A stretch of 53,176 nucleotides of DNA from Beijerinckiaceae bacterium (lineage in GTDB: Bacteria; Pseudomonadota; Alphaproteobacteria; Rhizobiales; Beijerinckiaceae): assembly GCA_947474545.1 (NCBI GenBank), contig CANJJI010000010.1, positions 1-53,176 on the forward strand, in the 5' to 3' direction. The number at the start of each line of letters is the position of its first letter. Within the stretch, counting starts at the first letter, position 1. This document shows, piece after piece, positions 1-7,994 of the stretch. The translations under genes were made by a program, and so were the position numbers. Under the pieces are notes generated by a model. The model was not told the origin of the DNA. It saw nothing but the letters and a program-made list of their open reading frames with translations, and did not search any database.

Positions 1-1
1 G

Positions 2-118
2 CATTTCCAAGGAAATTCGCGAAGGACCAATGCCCGCGCCCAGCAGCATGTAGAGCCGCGCGACCATGCCGAGAAGGAGCTTTTTGTTGAGAGCGATGGT
101 GGTTTGAAAATACATCAT
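2..118 (-). CDS. 5' end of an unidentified gene, cut by the window edge
   Basis: An open frame of 39 codons begins with two consecutive ATG codons (118 and 115) and runs off the window edge. The peptide starts MMYFQTTIALNKKLLLGMVA and continues with a Leu/Gly-rich stretch. I do not recognise the family. The DNA just upstream (about 120-215) is AT-rich, which suits a promoter for a leftward gene, but no clear Shine-Dalgarno precedes the ATG. It could equally be a chance frame. Confidence 0.3.
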   Translation of the reverse strand, partial: MMYFQTTIALNKKLLLGMVARLYMLLGAGIGPSRISLEM

Positions 119-222
119 GCGAATGATTGGCGGTCTGCGTGAAAACGAATGAAGCGGGAACATAAGATATAGGAAAATATTTGTCAATAGGAAATTATAC
201 AGGAAAGGGTGCCGTAGGGTGA

Positions 223-363
223 AGGATTTCCTTATCCTGAGTAGCCTCGTCGCGGCGTATCGGAGGATGGGGAAATCCTCGTGTTATGGGCCCTAACCCG
301 CTGAACTCCACTTCCACGTCCTTCGATACGCGCCCTGCGGGGGGCTAGTCAGGGTGAGGAAGA
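223..363. repeat. Intergenic palindromic repeat, two inverted arms
   Basis: The stretch 119-570 holds no convincing gene. Within it are two related GC-rich arms in inverted orientation: about 231-270 and about 317-362. The complement of the first matches the second in blocks (CGATACGC, GGCTA, TCAGG). The first arm is also framed by its own 9-bp stem, AGGATTTCC at 223-231 and GGAAATCCT at 271-279. The second arm resembles the scattered 'CCTTCGA...TCAGGGTGAGGA' palindromes common between genes in Hyphomicrobiales. That resemblance is from memory. It is probably a non-autonomous repeat that could fold as RNA or act as a transcription end. Confidence 0.6.
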
Positions 364-544
364 GAAGTCATGTCCATCCTGACAGGCGCGGCGCAGCGCC
401 TGCGCTCCAGCCGGCGCTACAATTCTGCGCCCCTTTCCGGGCGGAAAGACGGCTAGGCTATATTTAGCATATCAAAAATGTTATTAATTTTATTTTCCAT
501 TCATATATAGATAAATAGGGATCGTATGTTATATGATCTACATT

Positions 545-560
545 GTTCGTTATAACAAAC
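545..560. promoter_or_regulatory. Palindromic operator candidate upstream of the cys operon
   Basis: GTTCGTTATAACAAAC matches its own reverse complement at 14 of 16 positions, around a perfect GTTATAAC core. It lies at the downstream edge of an AT-rich block (about 460-560) that is unlike the surrounding GC-rich DNA and sits directly ahead of the 571-4133 gene group. The core also resembles the Zur-type box at 25674-25686, although nothing in these genes concerns zinc. A sulfur-responsive regulator is another possibility. The regulator is unknown. Confidence 0.35.
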
Positions 561-570
561 GATCCGCTGG

Positions 571-819
571 GTGCAAGCCGATGATGGCGGCGCTAGCGAT
601 GGCAGGTATCTCATGGCGTTTTCTCACACAATTGGCGGTTTTCTGCTCAGGCTCAGGCACGGTCTTAAACTTCAGGCGGCCTGCACGCTGATCGGGGTTG
701 ATCCGGAATGGCTGGCCGTTCGCGATTGTTATCAGAACGGGTCCGCGCAGGATGTGGAAGCTGCCAGCCTGCGCCCGGCGGATGGTGACGTCAGCCTGCA
801 ATATGTGAGGGCGCTTTAA
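571..819 (+). CDS. Small hypothetical protein preceding cysH
   Basis: An 82-codon frame with a GTG start (571) ends with TAA one base before the cysH ATG at 821, the spacing expected of a co-transcribed gene. Codon choice is GC-ending and similar to the neighbours. The protein has no signal peptide, membrane segment or motif I recognise. In related bacteria this place is often taken by DUF2849, sulfite reductase or DUF934 genes, and it does not resemble those. The opposite strand is also open here, so a chance frame is possible. Evidence for coding is position and codon use only. Confidence 0.35.
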   Translation: MQADDGGASDGRYLMAFSHTIGGFLLRLRHGLKLQAACTLIGVDPEWLAVRDCYQNGSAQDVEAASLRPADGDVSLQYVRAL

Positions 820-820
820 A

Positions 821-1603
821 ATGAGCACAGATCTACAGGCTGCAGCCGCGCGTCTTTCGGCAGAGTTTACGGGTCAGACGCCTATTGAGCGGCTGACAGC
901 GCTGCGTGCGCAGGTTCCCGGACGGCTCGTTTTCACAACGAGTCTTGGCCTTGAGGATCAGGTTATCACCCATCTGATTGCGCAGGCGCGGGTTGATATC
1001 GACATTGTCACGCTCGACACCGGGCGCATGTTTCCTGAGACCTATACGCTCTGGCGCGATACGGAAGACCGCTATGGTGTGAGCATCCGCCCCTATTACG
1101 GCAAGGGCGAAGCGCTGGAAGGGCTGGTCGCCAAACAGGGCATCGACGGTTTTTATAACTCGCTCGACGCACGTCATGCCTGTTGCGAAGTGCGCAAGGT
1201 GGAGCCGCTTGGGCGCGCGCTTGCTGGCGCATCTGCCTGGGTGACGGGGCTGCGCGCGGACGCTTCGCAAAATCGTGCCGGCATGGAAGCTGTGGCGCTC
1301 GATACTAGCCGGGGGCTCGTGAAATTCAGTCCGCTGTTCGACTTGACACGCGACGCGATTGCGGAATTTGCTGCGCGCGAAAGCGTGCCGGTCAGTCCGC
1401 TACATGGCAAGGGCTTTCTCTCTATCGGTTGCGCACCTTGCACGCGCGCTATCGCACCGGGCGAGCCCGAACGTGCGGGCCGCTGGTGGTGGGAACAGGA
1501 AGACGCCAAGGAGTGCGGACTGCATGTGGACGCCAATGGCCGTCTTATTCGCGCCAAGACCCCGGCAGCGAAGACTACAAATCGGGAAACATTGCACAAA
1601 TGA
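821..1603 (+). CDS. cysH: Assimilatory adenylyl-sulfate (APS) reductase, [4Fe-4S] type
   Basis: This 260-residue cytoplasmic enzyme reduces activated sulfate to sulfite for cysteine synthesis, with electrons from thioredoxin. The PAPS/APS reductase fold is evident: a TTSLGLEDQ loop (39-47), [10 protein letters not shown] (65-74) and a C-terminal ECGLH motif whose Cys232 is the redox-active cysteine. The pair Cys121-Cys122 and the Cys204-x2-Cys207 motif are the four cluster ligands that mark the [4Fe-4S] subgroup, which uses APS directly, as opposed to the cluster-less PAPS reductases of enterics. It is the first clear gene of the operon. Its TGA overlaps the cysD ATG as ATGA. The lack of an APS kinase domain downstream in CysN fits APS as the substrate. 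Confidence 0.95.
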   Translation: MSTDLQAAAARLSAEFTGQTPIERLTALRAQVPGRLVFTTSLGLEDQVITHLIAQARVDIDIVTLDTGRMFPETYTLWRDTEDRYGVSIRPYYGKGEALEGLVAKQGIDGFYNSLDARHACCEVRKVEPLGRALAGASAWVTGLRADASQNRAGMEAVALDTSRGLVKFSPLFDLTRDAIAEFAARESVPVSPLHGKGFLSIGCAPCTRAIAPGEPERAGRWWWEQEDAKECGLHVDANGRLIRAKTPAAKTTNRETLHK

Positions 1604-2502
1604 TTCAGCTGACACATCTGCAGAAACTGGAAGCTGAAAGCATCCATATCATCCGGGAAGTTGCCGCGACCTGCGACAATCCCGTGATGCTCTATTCCAT
1701 CGGCAAGGATTCCTCGGTTTTGCTGCATCTGGCGATGAAGGCGTTTTATCCGGGCAAGCCGCCGTTTCCTTTGCTGCATGTGGATACAACGTGGAAGTTC
1801 CGCGAGATGATCACGTTTCGCGATCAGCGGGCCAAGGAACTTGGCATCAATCTTATCGTTCATATCAACGAAGATGGTGTGAAGGCCGGCGTTAATCCGT
1901 TTGATTCCGGTTCGCGGCTGCATACGGATGTGATGAAAACGGAGGGCCTGAAACAGGCGCTCGACAAATATAAATATGATGCCGCTTTCGGTGGCGCGCG
2001 CCGCGATGAGGAAAAATCCCGCGCCAAGGAGCGTGTGTTTTCCTTGCGCTCTGCCGAACATCGCTGGGACCCGAAGAACCAGCGGCCTGAGCCGTGGCAG
2101 CTCTACAATACACGCAAGCGCCCCGGCGAAAGCTTCCGCGTTTTCCCAATCTCGAACTGGACCGAAAACGACGTGTGGGATTATATCGCGCTGGAAAATA
2201 TCCCGGTTGTGCCGCTGTATTTTGCTGCAAGGCGTCCGGTTGTTGAACGCGATGGCATGCTGATCATGGTCGACGATGATCGCATGAAATTGCGCCCCGG
2301 TGAAAAAGCCGAAGAGCGCATGGTTCGCTTTCGCACGCTGGGTTGCTATCCGCTGACAGGCGCCGTGGAAAGCGATGCCGCAAACCTGCCCGAAATCATT
2401 CAGGAAATGCGGTCTTCTCGCGTGTCGGAACGGCAGGGCCGCGCCATAGATCATGATGGCTCGGGATCGATGGAACAGAAAAAACAGGAGGGGTATTTCT
2501 GA
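1600..2502 (+). CDS. cysD: Sulfate adenylyltransferase small subunit
   Basis: This 300-residue ATP-sulfurylase subunit forms APS from ATP and sulfate together with the GTPase CysN. The start is the ATG overlapping the cysH stop (1600-1603). This gives the usual family length and N-terminus ([18 protein letters not shown]), whereas the longer upstream open frame is only overlap with cysH. The PP-loop-like motif YSIGKDSS lies near residues 33-40, followed by LHVDTTWKF and the [16 protein letters not shown] segment typical of CysD. The C-terminus carries the usual [20 protein letters not shown] sequence. The stop TGA shares one base with the cysN ATG, and the AGGAGGGG ahead of cysN lies inside the end of cysD, so the subunits are translationally coupled. 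Confidence 0.96.
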   Translation: MIQLTHLQKLEAESIHIIREVAATCDNPVMLYSIGKDSSVLLHLAMKAFYPGKPPFPLLHVDTTWKFREMITFRDQRAKELGINLIVHINEDGVKAGVNPFDSGSRLHTDVMKTEGLKQALDKYKYDAAFGGARRDEEKSRAKERVFSLRSAEHRWDPKNQRPEPWQLYNTRKRPGESFRVFPISNWTENDVWDYIALENIPVVPLYFAARRPVVERDGMLIMVDDDRMKLRPGEKAEERMVRFRTLGCYPLTGAVESDAANLPEIIQEMRSSRVSERQGRAIDHDGSGSMEQKKQEGYF

Positions 2503-4133
2503 TGAACGCTCCTGTTGATTCAGCGCTAGCCGAGGCAGCGCAACCCGCCGCTTCTGCCTCATCCGCGCCGCAGTCTCTGCTACGCTTTCTCACCTGCGGT
2601 TCGGTGGATGACGGCAAGTCGACGCTGATCGGCCGCATGCTCTACGAATGTGGCGCTGTATTCGAAGACCAGCTGGAATCGCTGGAAAAGGATTCCAAAA
2701 AATTCGGCACCGATGGCGAAAATCTCGACTTCGCCTTGCTTGTCGATGGTCTCAGCGCAGAACGCGAACAGGGCATCACCATCGATGTCGCCTATCGCTA
2801 TTTCTCGACGCCGCGACGCGCCTTCATTGTCGCGGACACACCTGGTCATGAACAATATACGCGAAATATGGCGACGGGCGCATCCACTGCGGATGTCGCC
2901 ATTCTGCTTGTCGATGCGCGCAAGGGCATTCTGCCGCAGACGCGCCGCCACGCTTTCATCAATTCCATGCTGCGCGTGCGGCACATCATTGTCGCCATCA
3001 ACAAGATGGATCTGGTTGGTTTCGACAAGGGCGTGTTTGACAAGATCGTGGCTGATTTCAAGGCCATGTCGGCCGGGCTCGATTTCCTGTCGGTCGTCTA
3101 TATTCCGTTGTCGGCGCGCGGAGGCGATAATGTCACCAGGCCTTCAACGAAAACGCCGTGGTATTCGGGGCCATCGCTGCTGTCGTATCTGGAAGAGATC
3201 GACGCCGAGAACAAGGATGTGGCGAGCAGCGATCTGCTTTTCCCGGTGCAATGGGTCAACCGGCCCGATCATACATTTCGCGGGTTTTCCGGCACAATCG
3301 CTTCAGGCTCGGTGAGGCCGGGCGATGAAATCATGGCGATGCCGGGTGAACAGACGAGCCGCATTGCGCGTATCGTCGCCGCCGATGGCGATCTCGAAGA
3401 AGCTGTCGCCGGGCAGGCCGTGACTCTGGCGCTGACCAGTGAAATCGACATTTCGCGCGGCGACATCGTCATCACACCGAAGACGATTGCAGCGGAAGCA
3501 CTGGGCCAGGTGCGTGCGCATGTGATCTGGACTTCGGCAGCATCGGCGCTGGCAGGATCGCGCTATATCATCAAACTGGCGACATCGTCTGTTCAGGCGC
3601 GGGTCGATAGGCTGCACCATCTCCTCAACATCGAGGACTTCAAGCCGCTGCCGGCTGAGATCATCCCGATGAATGGGGTCGCGCTGATAACGCTGGCGCT
3701 GGACAAGCCGCTTGTCGTCACGCGCTACAAGACCAACAAGATGCTCGGCGGATTCATTCTCATCGACCGGTTCAGCAATGAGACTGTCGCGATCGGGATG
3801 ATCGATGAAGCTGCCCCTACCCAAGGTGCGGGATTGCCGGCTGCGGCCGTTCCTGTGGGCATTTCCGCTATGCTGCGGCTTTGGGTTGATGGTTTTGTTG
3901 GCGTTTCCGGATCGAGAACGCGTCTGCGCCTGGAAGCCGAATTGGCCTGGCGGGCGTTGACCTCGGTGTGCCTGTTCCTGATCGGCTGGGTGATCAGCGG
4001 GCGAGCGGGCATCGCATTTTTCATCGCGCTGGCCGATCTGGCCGTGCGGCCGCTGCTGTTTTCCCTGCACCGCAATTACTGGAATCGAAGGTCCCGTCCG
4101 GCCGATACCAATGATCAGGGTGGTGGCATCTGA
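2502..4133 (+). CDS. cysN: Sulfate adenylyltransferase GTPase subunit fused to a DUF2061-like membrane domain
   Basis: Residues 26-435 are a typical CysN, the GTPase that drives APS synthesis. It has P-loop GSVDDGKS (33-40), DTPGH (112-116), NKMD (167-170), then two beta-barrel domains ending at about 435. A family member of this kind either stops there (about 475 residues) or continues into CysC, the APS kinase. This protein instead has a linker (436-475) and a hydrophobic module at about 476-528 with LAWRALTS, two probable membrane segments, and RPLLFSLHRNYW. I read the module as DUF2061, a small membrane domain found near sulfate assimilation genes. The fusion would tether ATP sulfurylase to the inner membrane. 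CysN identity is certain; the DUF2061 assignment is from memory of its pattern. Confidence 0.9.
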   Translation: MNAPVDSALAEAAQPAASASSAPQSLLRFLTCGSVDDGKSTLIGRMLYECGAVFEDQLESLEKDSKKFGTDGENLDFALLVDGLSAEREQGITIDVAYRYFSTPRRAFIVADTPGHEQYTRNMATGASTADVAILLVDARKGILPQTRRHAFINSMLRVRHIIVAINKMDLVGFDKGVFDKIVADFKAMSAGLDFLSVVYIPLSARGGDNVTRPSTKTPWYSGPSLLSYLEEIDAENKDVASSDLLFPVQWVNRPDHTFRGFSGTIASGSVRPGDEIMAMPGEQTSRIARIVAADGDLEEAVAGQAVTLALTSEIDISRGDIVITPKTIAAEALGQVRAHVIWTSAASALAGSRYIIKLATSSVQARVDRLHHLLNIEDFKPLPAEIIPMNGVALITLALDKPLVVTRYKTNKMLGGFILIDRFSNETVAIGMIDEAAPTQGAGLPAAAVPVGISAMLRLWVDGFVGVSGSRTRLRLEAELAWRALTSVCLFLIGWVISGRAGIAFFIALADLAVRPLLFSLHRNYWNRRSRPADTNDQGGGI

Positions 4134-4200
4134 GCTTTTGCATTGCTCTTGAGGGTTCGCCATCGCAATATCGCCGGGTGTGAATCAGCAAGAGGCAGTG

Positions 4201-5097
4201 ATGGTGGACGCAGCAACGCAAACAGCGGGTCCCAAAGTGTGGCTGGACATGGATCAGGCTGCGCTTGACGACGCCTATGATCAGGCGGTGTGGGCGCCTA
4301 ATCAGAAAGCCGTGCATGCGCGCCGCACTGCGGCTTCGGAGGAGGCCTATAGGCGGCTGAAGCCGCAGCGTCTCACCTATGGCGGCAAGGCCATCGAAGG
4401 CATCGATTATTATGCCTGCGGCGAACCGGGCGCCGGGATTGCAATCTTCGTGCATGGCGGGGCCTGGCGCAGCGGGGTGTCGCGCAATTTCGCGCATCTG
4501 GCGGACACATTCCTGAGTTTCGGTCTGAATTGCGCTGTGCTTGATTTCAACAATATTGATGAAGTCGACGGCAACCTTCTGACCATGGCCTCGCAGGTGC
4601 GCCATGGCATCGCCTGGATCGCTCGCAATGCTGGCAAACTCGACGCAAATGGGGAGCGGCTGTTTCTCGCCGGACATTCTTCGGGCGCACATCTGGCGGG
4701 CTGTGCAGTGGTGACTGACTGGGTAAAGGACTTCGGCCTGCCGGTCGACGTCATAAAAGGCGCTGCGCTGCTGTCTGGAATGTACGACATGACGCCGGTG
4801 GCGCTTTCCAAGCGTTCTGACTATGTGCGCTTCACGCCGGAAACCATCGAAAATCTCAGTGCGATCAGGCGGCTGCAACATGTTCATTGTCCGTTGGTGT
4901 TAGGCTTTGGAACGCTGGAATCGCCGGAGTTCCAGCGCCAGTCCTCAGCTTTTGCGCAGGCGCTGAAAGCAGCGGGCAAGCCCCACGAGCTGATTGTCGC
5001 GGACGGCACGAACCATTTCGAAATGTTGGAATCGCTGCACAATCCCCTTGGCCTGTTCGGCCGGGCGGCACGGCGTCTGATGTCGGCGCAGGGCTAG
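4201..5097 (+). CDS. Alpha/beta hydrolase, arylformamidase/esterase-like
   Basis: This 298-residue cytoplasmic hydrolase resembles the KynB/HSL-type esterase group. It has the oxyanion motif FVHGGAW, the nucleophile elbow GHSSGAH and a C-terminal DGTNHFE containing the likely catalytic histidine. The ATG at 4201 is preferred because AGAGG lies five bases upstream; a GTG at 4180 would add seven residues. Many such proteins are called N-formylkynurenine formamidase, but no tryptophan-catabolic genes lie nearby, so the substrate is unknown. It follows cysN by 67 bases on the same strand and may or may not share its transcript. No signal peptide is visible. Confidence 0.85.
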   Translation: MVDAATQTAGPKVWLDMDQAALDDAYDQAVWAPNQKAVHARRTAASEEAYRRLKPQRLTYGGKAIEGIDYYACGEPGAGIAIFVHGGAWRSGVSRNFAHLADTFLSFGLNCAVLDFNNIDEVDGNLLTMASQVRHGIAWIARNAGKLDANGERLFLAGHSSGAHLAGCAVVTDWVKDFGLPVDVIKGAALLSGMYDMTPVALSKRSDYVRFTPETIENLSAIRRLQHVHCPLVLGFGTLESPEFQRQSSAFAQALKAAGKPHELIVADGTNHFEMLESLHNPLGLFGRAARRLMSAQG

Positions 5098-5139
5098 TTT
5101 TGCTGATCGCACTTGGCCGCTAACAGATCGACTTCAGGC

Positions 5140-6139
5140 ATGGATCTAATCCTCACCCCAGACAATCCCGTCCCGCCCGGCGCGAATGTGGCAACCATTC
5201 GCGCGGTGGACGGCATGACGTTGCGAACGGCACGATGGCATCCCGAGGGACGCTCGCGAGGGACGGTGGTGATCGCCCAGGGGCGGGCCGAATTTATCGA
5301 GAAATATTTTGAGACCGTCGGCGATTTGCTCAAGCGCGGGCTGACGGTTGTGGCCTTCGACTGGCGGGGGCAGGGATTGTCTGGCCGCGAACTCGATAAT
5401 TCCCGTAAAGGCCATATTGACGATTTTTCCCTGTACGAGCGCGATCTCGATGCGATCCTCGATCAGGTGCTTATCCCATTTTGTCCCGAACCCTGGTTTG
5501 CCCTCGGCCATTCCATGGGGGGGGGGGGCGATCCTGATCCGGCAGGCGCGCGCCGTTCGCTCACCGTTTGAGCGGATTGTGCTGACTGCGCCGATGCTGG
5601 AGCTCTACGGGCTAAAATTTCCGGGTCTGCTGCGGGCCATTGCCAAGGTTCTCGATCTTATGGGCCTGGGTGGCGCATTTATTCCGCGGGGGGGTGAAAC
5701 GGCGATCCTGACGCGTCCGTTCAAGGACAACAAGCTCACGTCCGATCCCGAACGTTATGGCCGCAATAATAATATTGTCGCGGCGGGTCCGCATCTGGCG
5801 ATTGGCGATCCCACCATCGGCTGGATAGACGGCGCTTTTGCGATCTTCGACGAATTTGCCGATCCAGAGTATCCACGCCGCACCTTGACGCCCATTCTGA
5901 TCATTGCCGGGGCCGCCGATCGTATCGTTGATCTGCATGTGCTGGAGCGGTTTGCTTCGCGTCTGAAGGCGGGACGGATGATCATGCTCTCGCGCGGGCG
6001 GCACGAGATCCTGATGGAGAAAGACGACATCCGCGGGCAGTTCTGGGCCGCCTTCGATGCGTTCATCCCCGGGACGCGGGAGGAATATGACGCGCTGGTC
6101 GAGGCGCAAACGGTGATCGAAAGCGTCCGCCGGAGATAG
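5140..6139 (+). pseudogene. Alpha/beta hydrolase (lysophospholipase-like) frameshifted in a G12 tract
   Basis: The first half (5140-5571 frame) reads as a serine hydrolase with WRGQGLSGR and the nucleophile elbow GHSMGG. The second half, in another frame (about 5523-6139), supplies AILIRQARA, the ADRIVD acid region and the RGRHEIL histidine region. The break falls in a run of 12 G at 5517-5528, exactly in the Met-Gly-Gly codons after the nucleophile Ser. Restoring one frame needs 8 or 11 G. The joined product would be about 330 residues, as expected for PldB-like monoacylglycerol lipase or lysophospholipase. It may be a sequencing or assembly miscount, a true pseudogene, or a slippage-variable gene. 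Confidence 0.8.
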
Positions 6140-6152
6140 CTGCAGCGCCGAA

Positions 6153-6193
6153 ATAGCATTTTCGTTAACGTTGTGAAAAAGTTAAAATGCTAT
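6153..6193. promoter_or_regulatory. Perfect 10-bp inverted repeat upstream of the radical SAM operon
   Basis: ATAGCATTTT (6153-6162) and AAAATGCTAT (6184-6193) form a perfect inverted repeat separated by 21 bases, and the spacer begins with the palindrome CGTTAACG (6163-6170). It lies 14 bases after the preceding hydrolase frame ends and about 75 bases before the first likely start codon of the next operon. No T-run follows, so a terminator is less likely than an operator or promoter-region structure. The binding protein is unknown. Confidence 0.45.
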
Positions 6194-6266
6194 CTGGACT
6201 CCACTAAGCTTTGCTTGGGCCGGGCAGGATCGAAGGATAAATCAGAGGCGCCTGAGTGCAGGCATT

Positions 6267-7280
6267 TTGGCGGATCTTTCATTTCAGGACTGGCGCTGTA
6301 CCGGGTGCGGCATTCGTGTGGATGCAGCAGTCAAATTGTTCTCGTTGTTCAAATGTGGCGTGCCCGTGTCCCTACTTTTTGTGCCTGAACATACTGCCAA
6401 ACGCTATCAATCGCGAACTCCCGAGCGTGCGATCGAAGAGCTTGCAGCGGCTTACCAGCCTTCATCCGTGCGATATCGCATTGAGGACAGCCCTTTTAGA
6501 ACGCTGCTTGTCGACATTACGCATCGCTGCAATATGGCGTGCAAGAATTGCTATATCCCGGTGCGGCATCTGCCGGACATGCCAGCGGACTGGCTTTACG
6601 ATGTTTTGGCGCGTCTGCCGCGGCGGTCCCGCATCCGGCTCGTCGGTGCTGAAGCGACTGTACGGCAGGATCTGCCGGATATCATTACCCGGGTTCGTCA
6701 ACTTGGTCATATCCCCATTGTTCTCACCAATGGCCTGAAACTTGGAAATCGCACCTATGTGCGTAAATTGAAAGCTGCGGGTCTGCGGACGCTTTATTTG
6801 TCGCTTAACGGTGGCCTGCGCGATGATCTTTACCAAGCCATCGACGATCTTGCCTGTGCAGACCGCAAGCTGCAGGCGCTGGACAATATCCTGGCTGAAA
6901 AGATTCATCTGACTGTCGGTGTGATCGCCGTGCGTGGCGTGAATGACGAGCATATCGCAGAATTTCTGCCGTGGCTTGAATCGCGAGGCGTCAGGGATGT
7001 CCACGTTCGTTCAGTCGGACCTGTCGGCGAATATATGAGGGGCGCTCCCTTCAGTCTTGACGAGCTTGAAGCGATAGTACGCCGTTCATTTGCAGGCACA
7101 GCAGGCGAACTGGAGTTGGTGTCTGCTGAAGGCTCGAACAGAGATTTCCGGCTTGGACGCATGTTGATCCAGTTGACGCATTGGCCGGATCTTGGGAGCC
7201 GGGAGCGCGGCCGCATCACACCGGATGGTTTTGTCGAACCTCACTTCGAAAGCATGCTTGCCAATGAGTTCCAGTACTGA
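6267..7280 (+). CDS. Radical SAM enzyme of unknown reaction, N-terminal CxxC
   Basis: The protein of about 337 residues has the radical SAM cluster motif as Cys88-x3-Cys92-x2-Cys95 (HRCNMACKNCY), followed by a GAEAT segment (127-131) where many family members have GGEP, and TIM-barrel strands such as PIVLTNGLKL. The N-terminus has WRCTGCG (Cys11, Cys14) and Cys30, perhaps a small metal-binding knuckle. There is no Cys-rich SPASM/twitch tail. The start is uncertain: no ATG or GTG lies in frame, and TTG at 6267 is the most plausible. The 3' end overlaps the diiron-protein gene by 17 bp, so the two are coupled. The substrate cannot be predicted. Confidence 0.8.
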   Translation: MADLSFQDWRCTGCGIRVDAAVKLFSLFKCGVPVSLLFVPEHTAKRYQSRTPERAIEELAAAYQPSSVRYRIEDSPFRTLLVDITHRCNMACKNCYIPVRHLPDMPADWLYDVLARLPRRSRIRLVGAEATVRQDLPDIITRVRQLGHIPIVLTNGLKLGNRTYVRKLKAAGLRTLYLSLNGGLRDDLYQAIDDLACADRKLQALDNILAEKIHLTVGVIAVRGVNDEHIAEFLPWLESRGVRDVHVRSVGPVGEYMRGAPFSLDELEAIVRRSFAGTAGELELVSAEGSNRDFRLGRMLIQLTHWPDLGSRERGRITPDGFVEPHFESMLANEFQY

Positions 7281-7983
7281 GCTTCTTTCTCCATTGGAGC
7301 TGGAGCATGCACAACGGCAGGCAGTGCATGGGTATGCATGTGAAGACACGAGATTTTACCGTGCGCTCGTGAGCGGTAAATGTTCGCCGAAAATTCTGCA
7401 ACGATTTGCTCTGGCGCAATATCATTCAACCATTCTGTTCTGCGGATTGCTGGCTGAATTTGCCGTCAGCGCTCCCGATCCTCAGGCCCGGCTTCTGATC
7501 CTCGAGAACCTCATGGAAGAGGAAGGGATTTACCTTCACACGAGCCGGGGGCTGGTCGTGCGGCCGGAGGCGCGGCACACCGCGCTGGCATTGAAATTTC
7601 TCGAAGCTTGCGGTGGCAAGGCACGTCCGCTGAACGGGGAAACCTATACGACGGCACAAGCCAAAGCTTTTCTTGATGAGGGCCGCTGGCTGGAGGCCGT
7701 CGCATTTCTGTTGATCGGACAGGAGCTCACATTCGCTCCCCGTTCGAACAAGCTTTATACAGCGTTTCTAAAGAATGGTTTTGCTGAAGACGATATCGTT
7801 TTTTACGCTATTCATGGGCAAGCTGATCTTGAACATGGCCGGCAGGCGCTGGAAATGGTGACGGCACGCGCCGACACTGTGGAATTGCAACATGGCGTGA
7901 TTGCGGCGGCCCGGGCTGGCGCTCGCATCTGGTTTGACGTGCATGGCGGCGGTGTTGAAAAAACAATTTTGGCTGCGGCTTAA
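7264..7983 (+). CDS. Haem-oxygenase-like diiron protein (TenA/PqqC/CADD superfamily)
   Basis: This 239-residue, all-helical, soluble protein belongs to the TenA/PqqC/CADD superfamily. The likely diiron ligands of haem-oxygenase-like diiron oxidases can be placed: Glu85 and His92 (E-x6-H), Glu154 (in LIGQELTF), and His184-x3-Asp188-x2-His191. The spacing matches that known for CADD (E, H at +7, E, then HxxxDxxH). TenA thiaminases lack this set and use a Cys. Enzymes of this type activate O2 for oxidative C-N or C-C cleavage or N-oxygenation. The ATG at 7264 is chosen because it overlaps the radical SAM stop and leaves the expected N-terminus. It is the second gene of a four-gene operon. Confidence 0.8.
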   Translation: MSSSTELLSPLELEHAQRQAVHGYACEDTRFYRALVSGKCSPKILQRFALAQYHSTILFCGLLAEFAVSAPDPQARLLILENLMEEEGIYLHTSRGLVVRPEARHTALALKFLEACGGKARPLNGETYTTAQAKAFLDEGRWLEAVAFLLIGQELTFAPRSNKLYTAFLKNGFAEDDIVFYAIHGQADLEHGRQALEMVTARADTVELQHGVIAAARAGARIWFDVHGGGVEKTILAAA

Positions 7984-7994
7984 GTCGTGCAGTC

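Noticed and set aside
550-828. 92-codon minus-strand frame opposite the small gene before cysH
   Set aside because: It overlaps the cysH start, has no ribosome site and no recognisable motif; the plus-strand frame fits the operon better.
1174-2562. 462-codon open frame on the strand opposite cysH-cysD
   Set aside because: Codon positions mirror the cys genes, and no family motif or ribosome site is visible; it is a by-product of GC-rich coding DNA.
6173-6388. Cys-containing 71-codon frame upstream of the radical SAM gene, considered as a peptide precursor
   Set aside because: It overlaps the radical SAM coding frame by more than 120 bases, has no ribosome site for its GTG start and lacks a leader-core pattern.
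6267-7983. Radical SAM plus TenA/PqqC-like pair read as a PQQ synthesis cluster
   Set aside because: No PqqA-like peptide, PqqB or PqqD is present, the radical SAM protein has no SPASM cysteines, and the second protein has diiron ligands that PqqC lacks.
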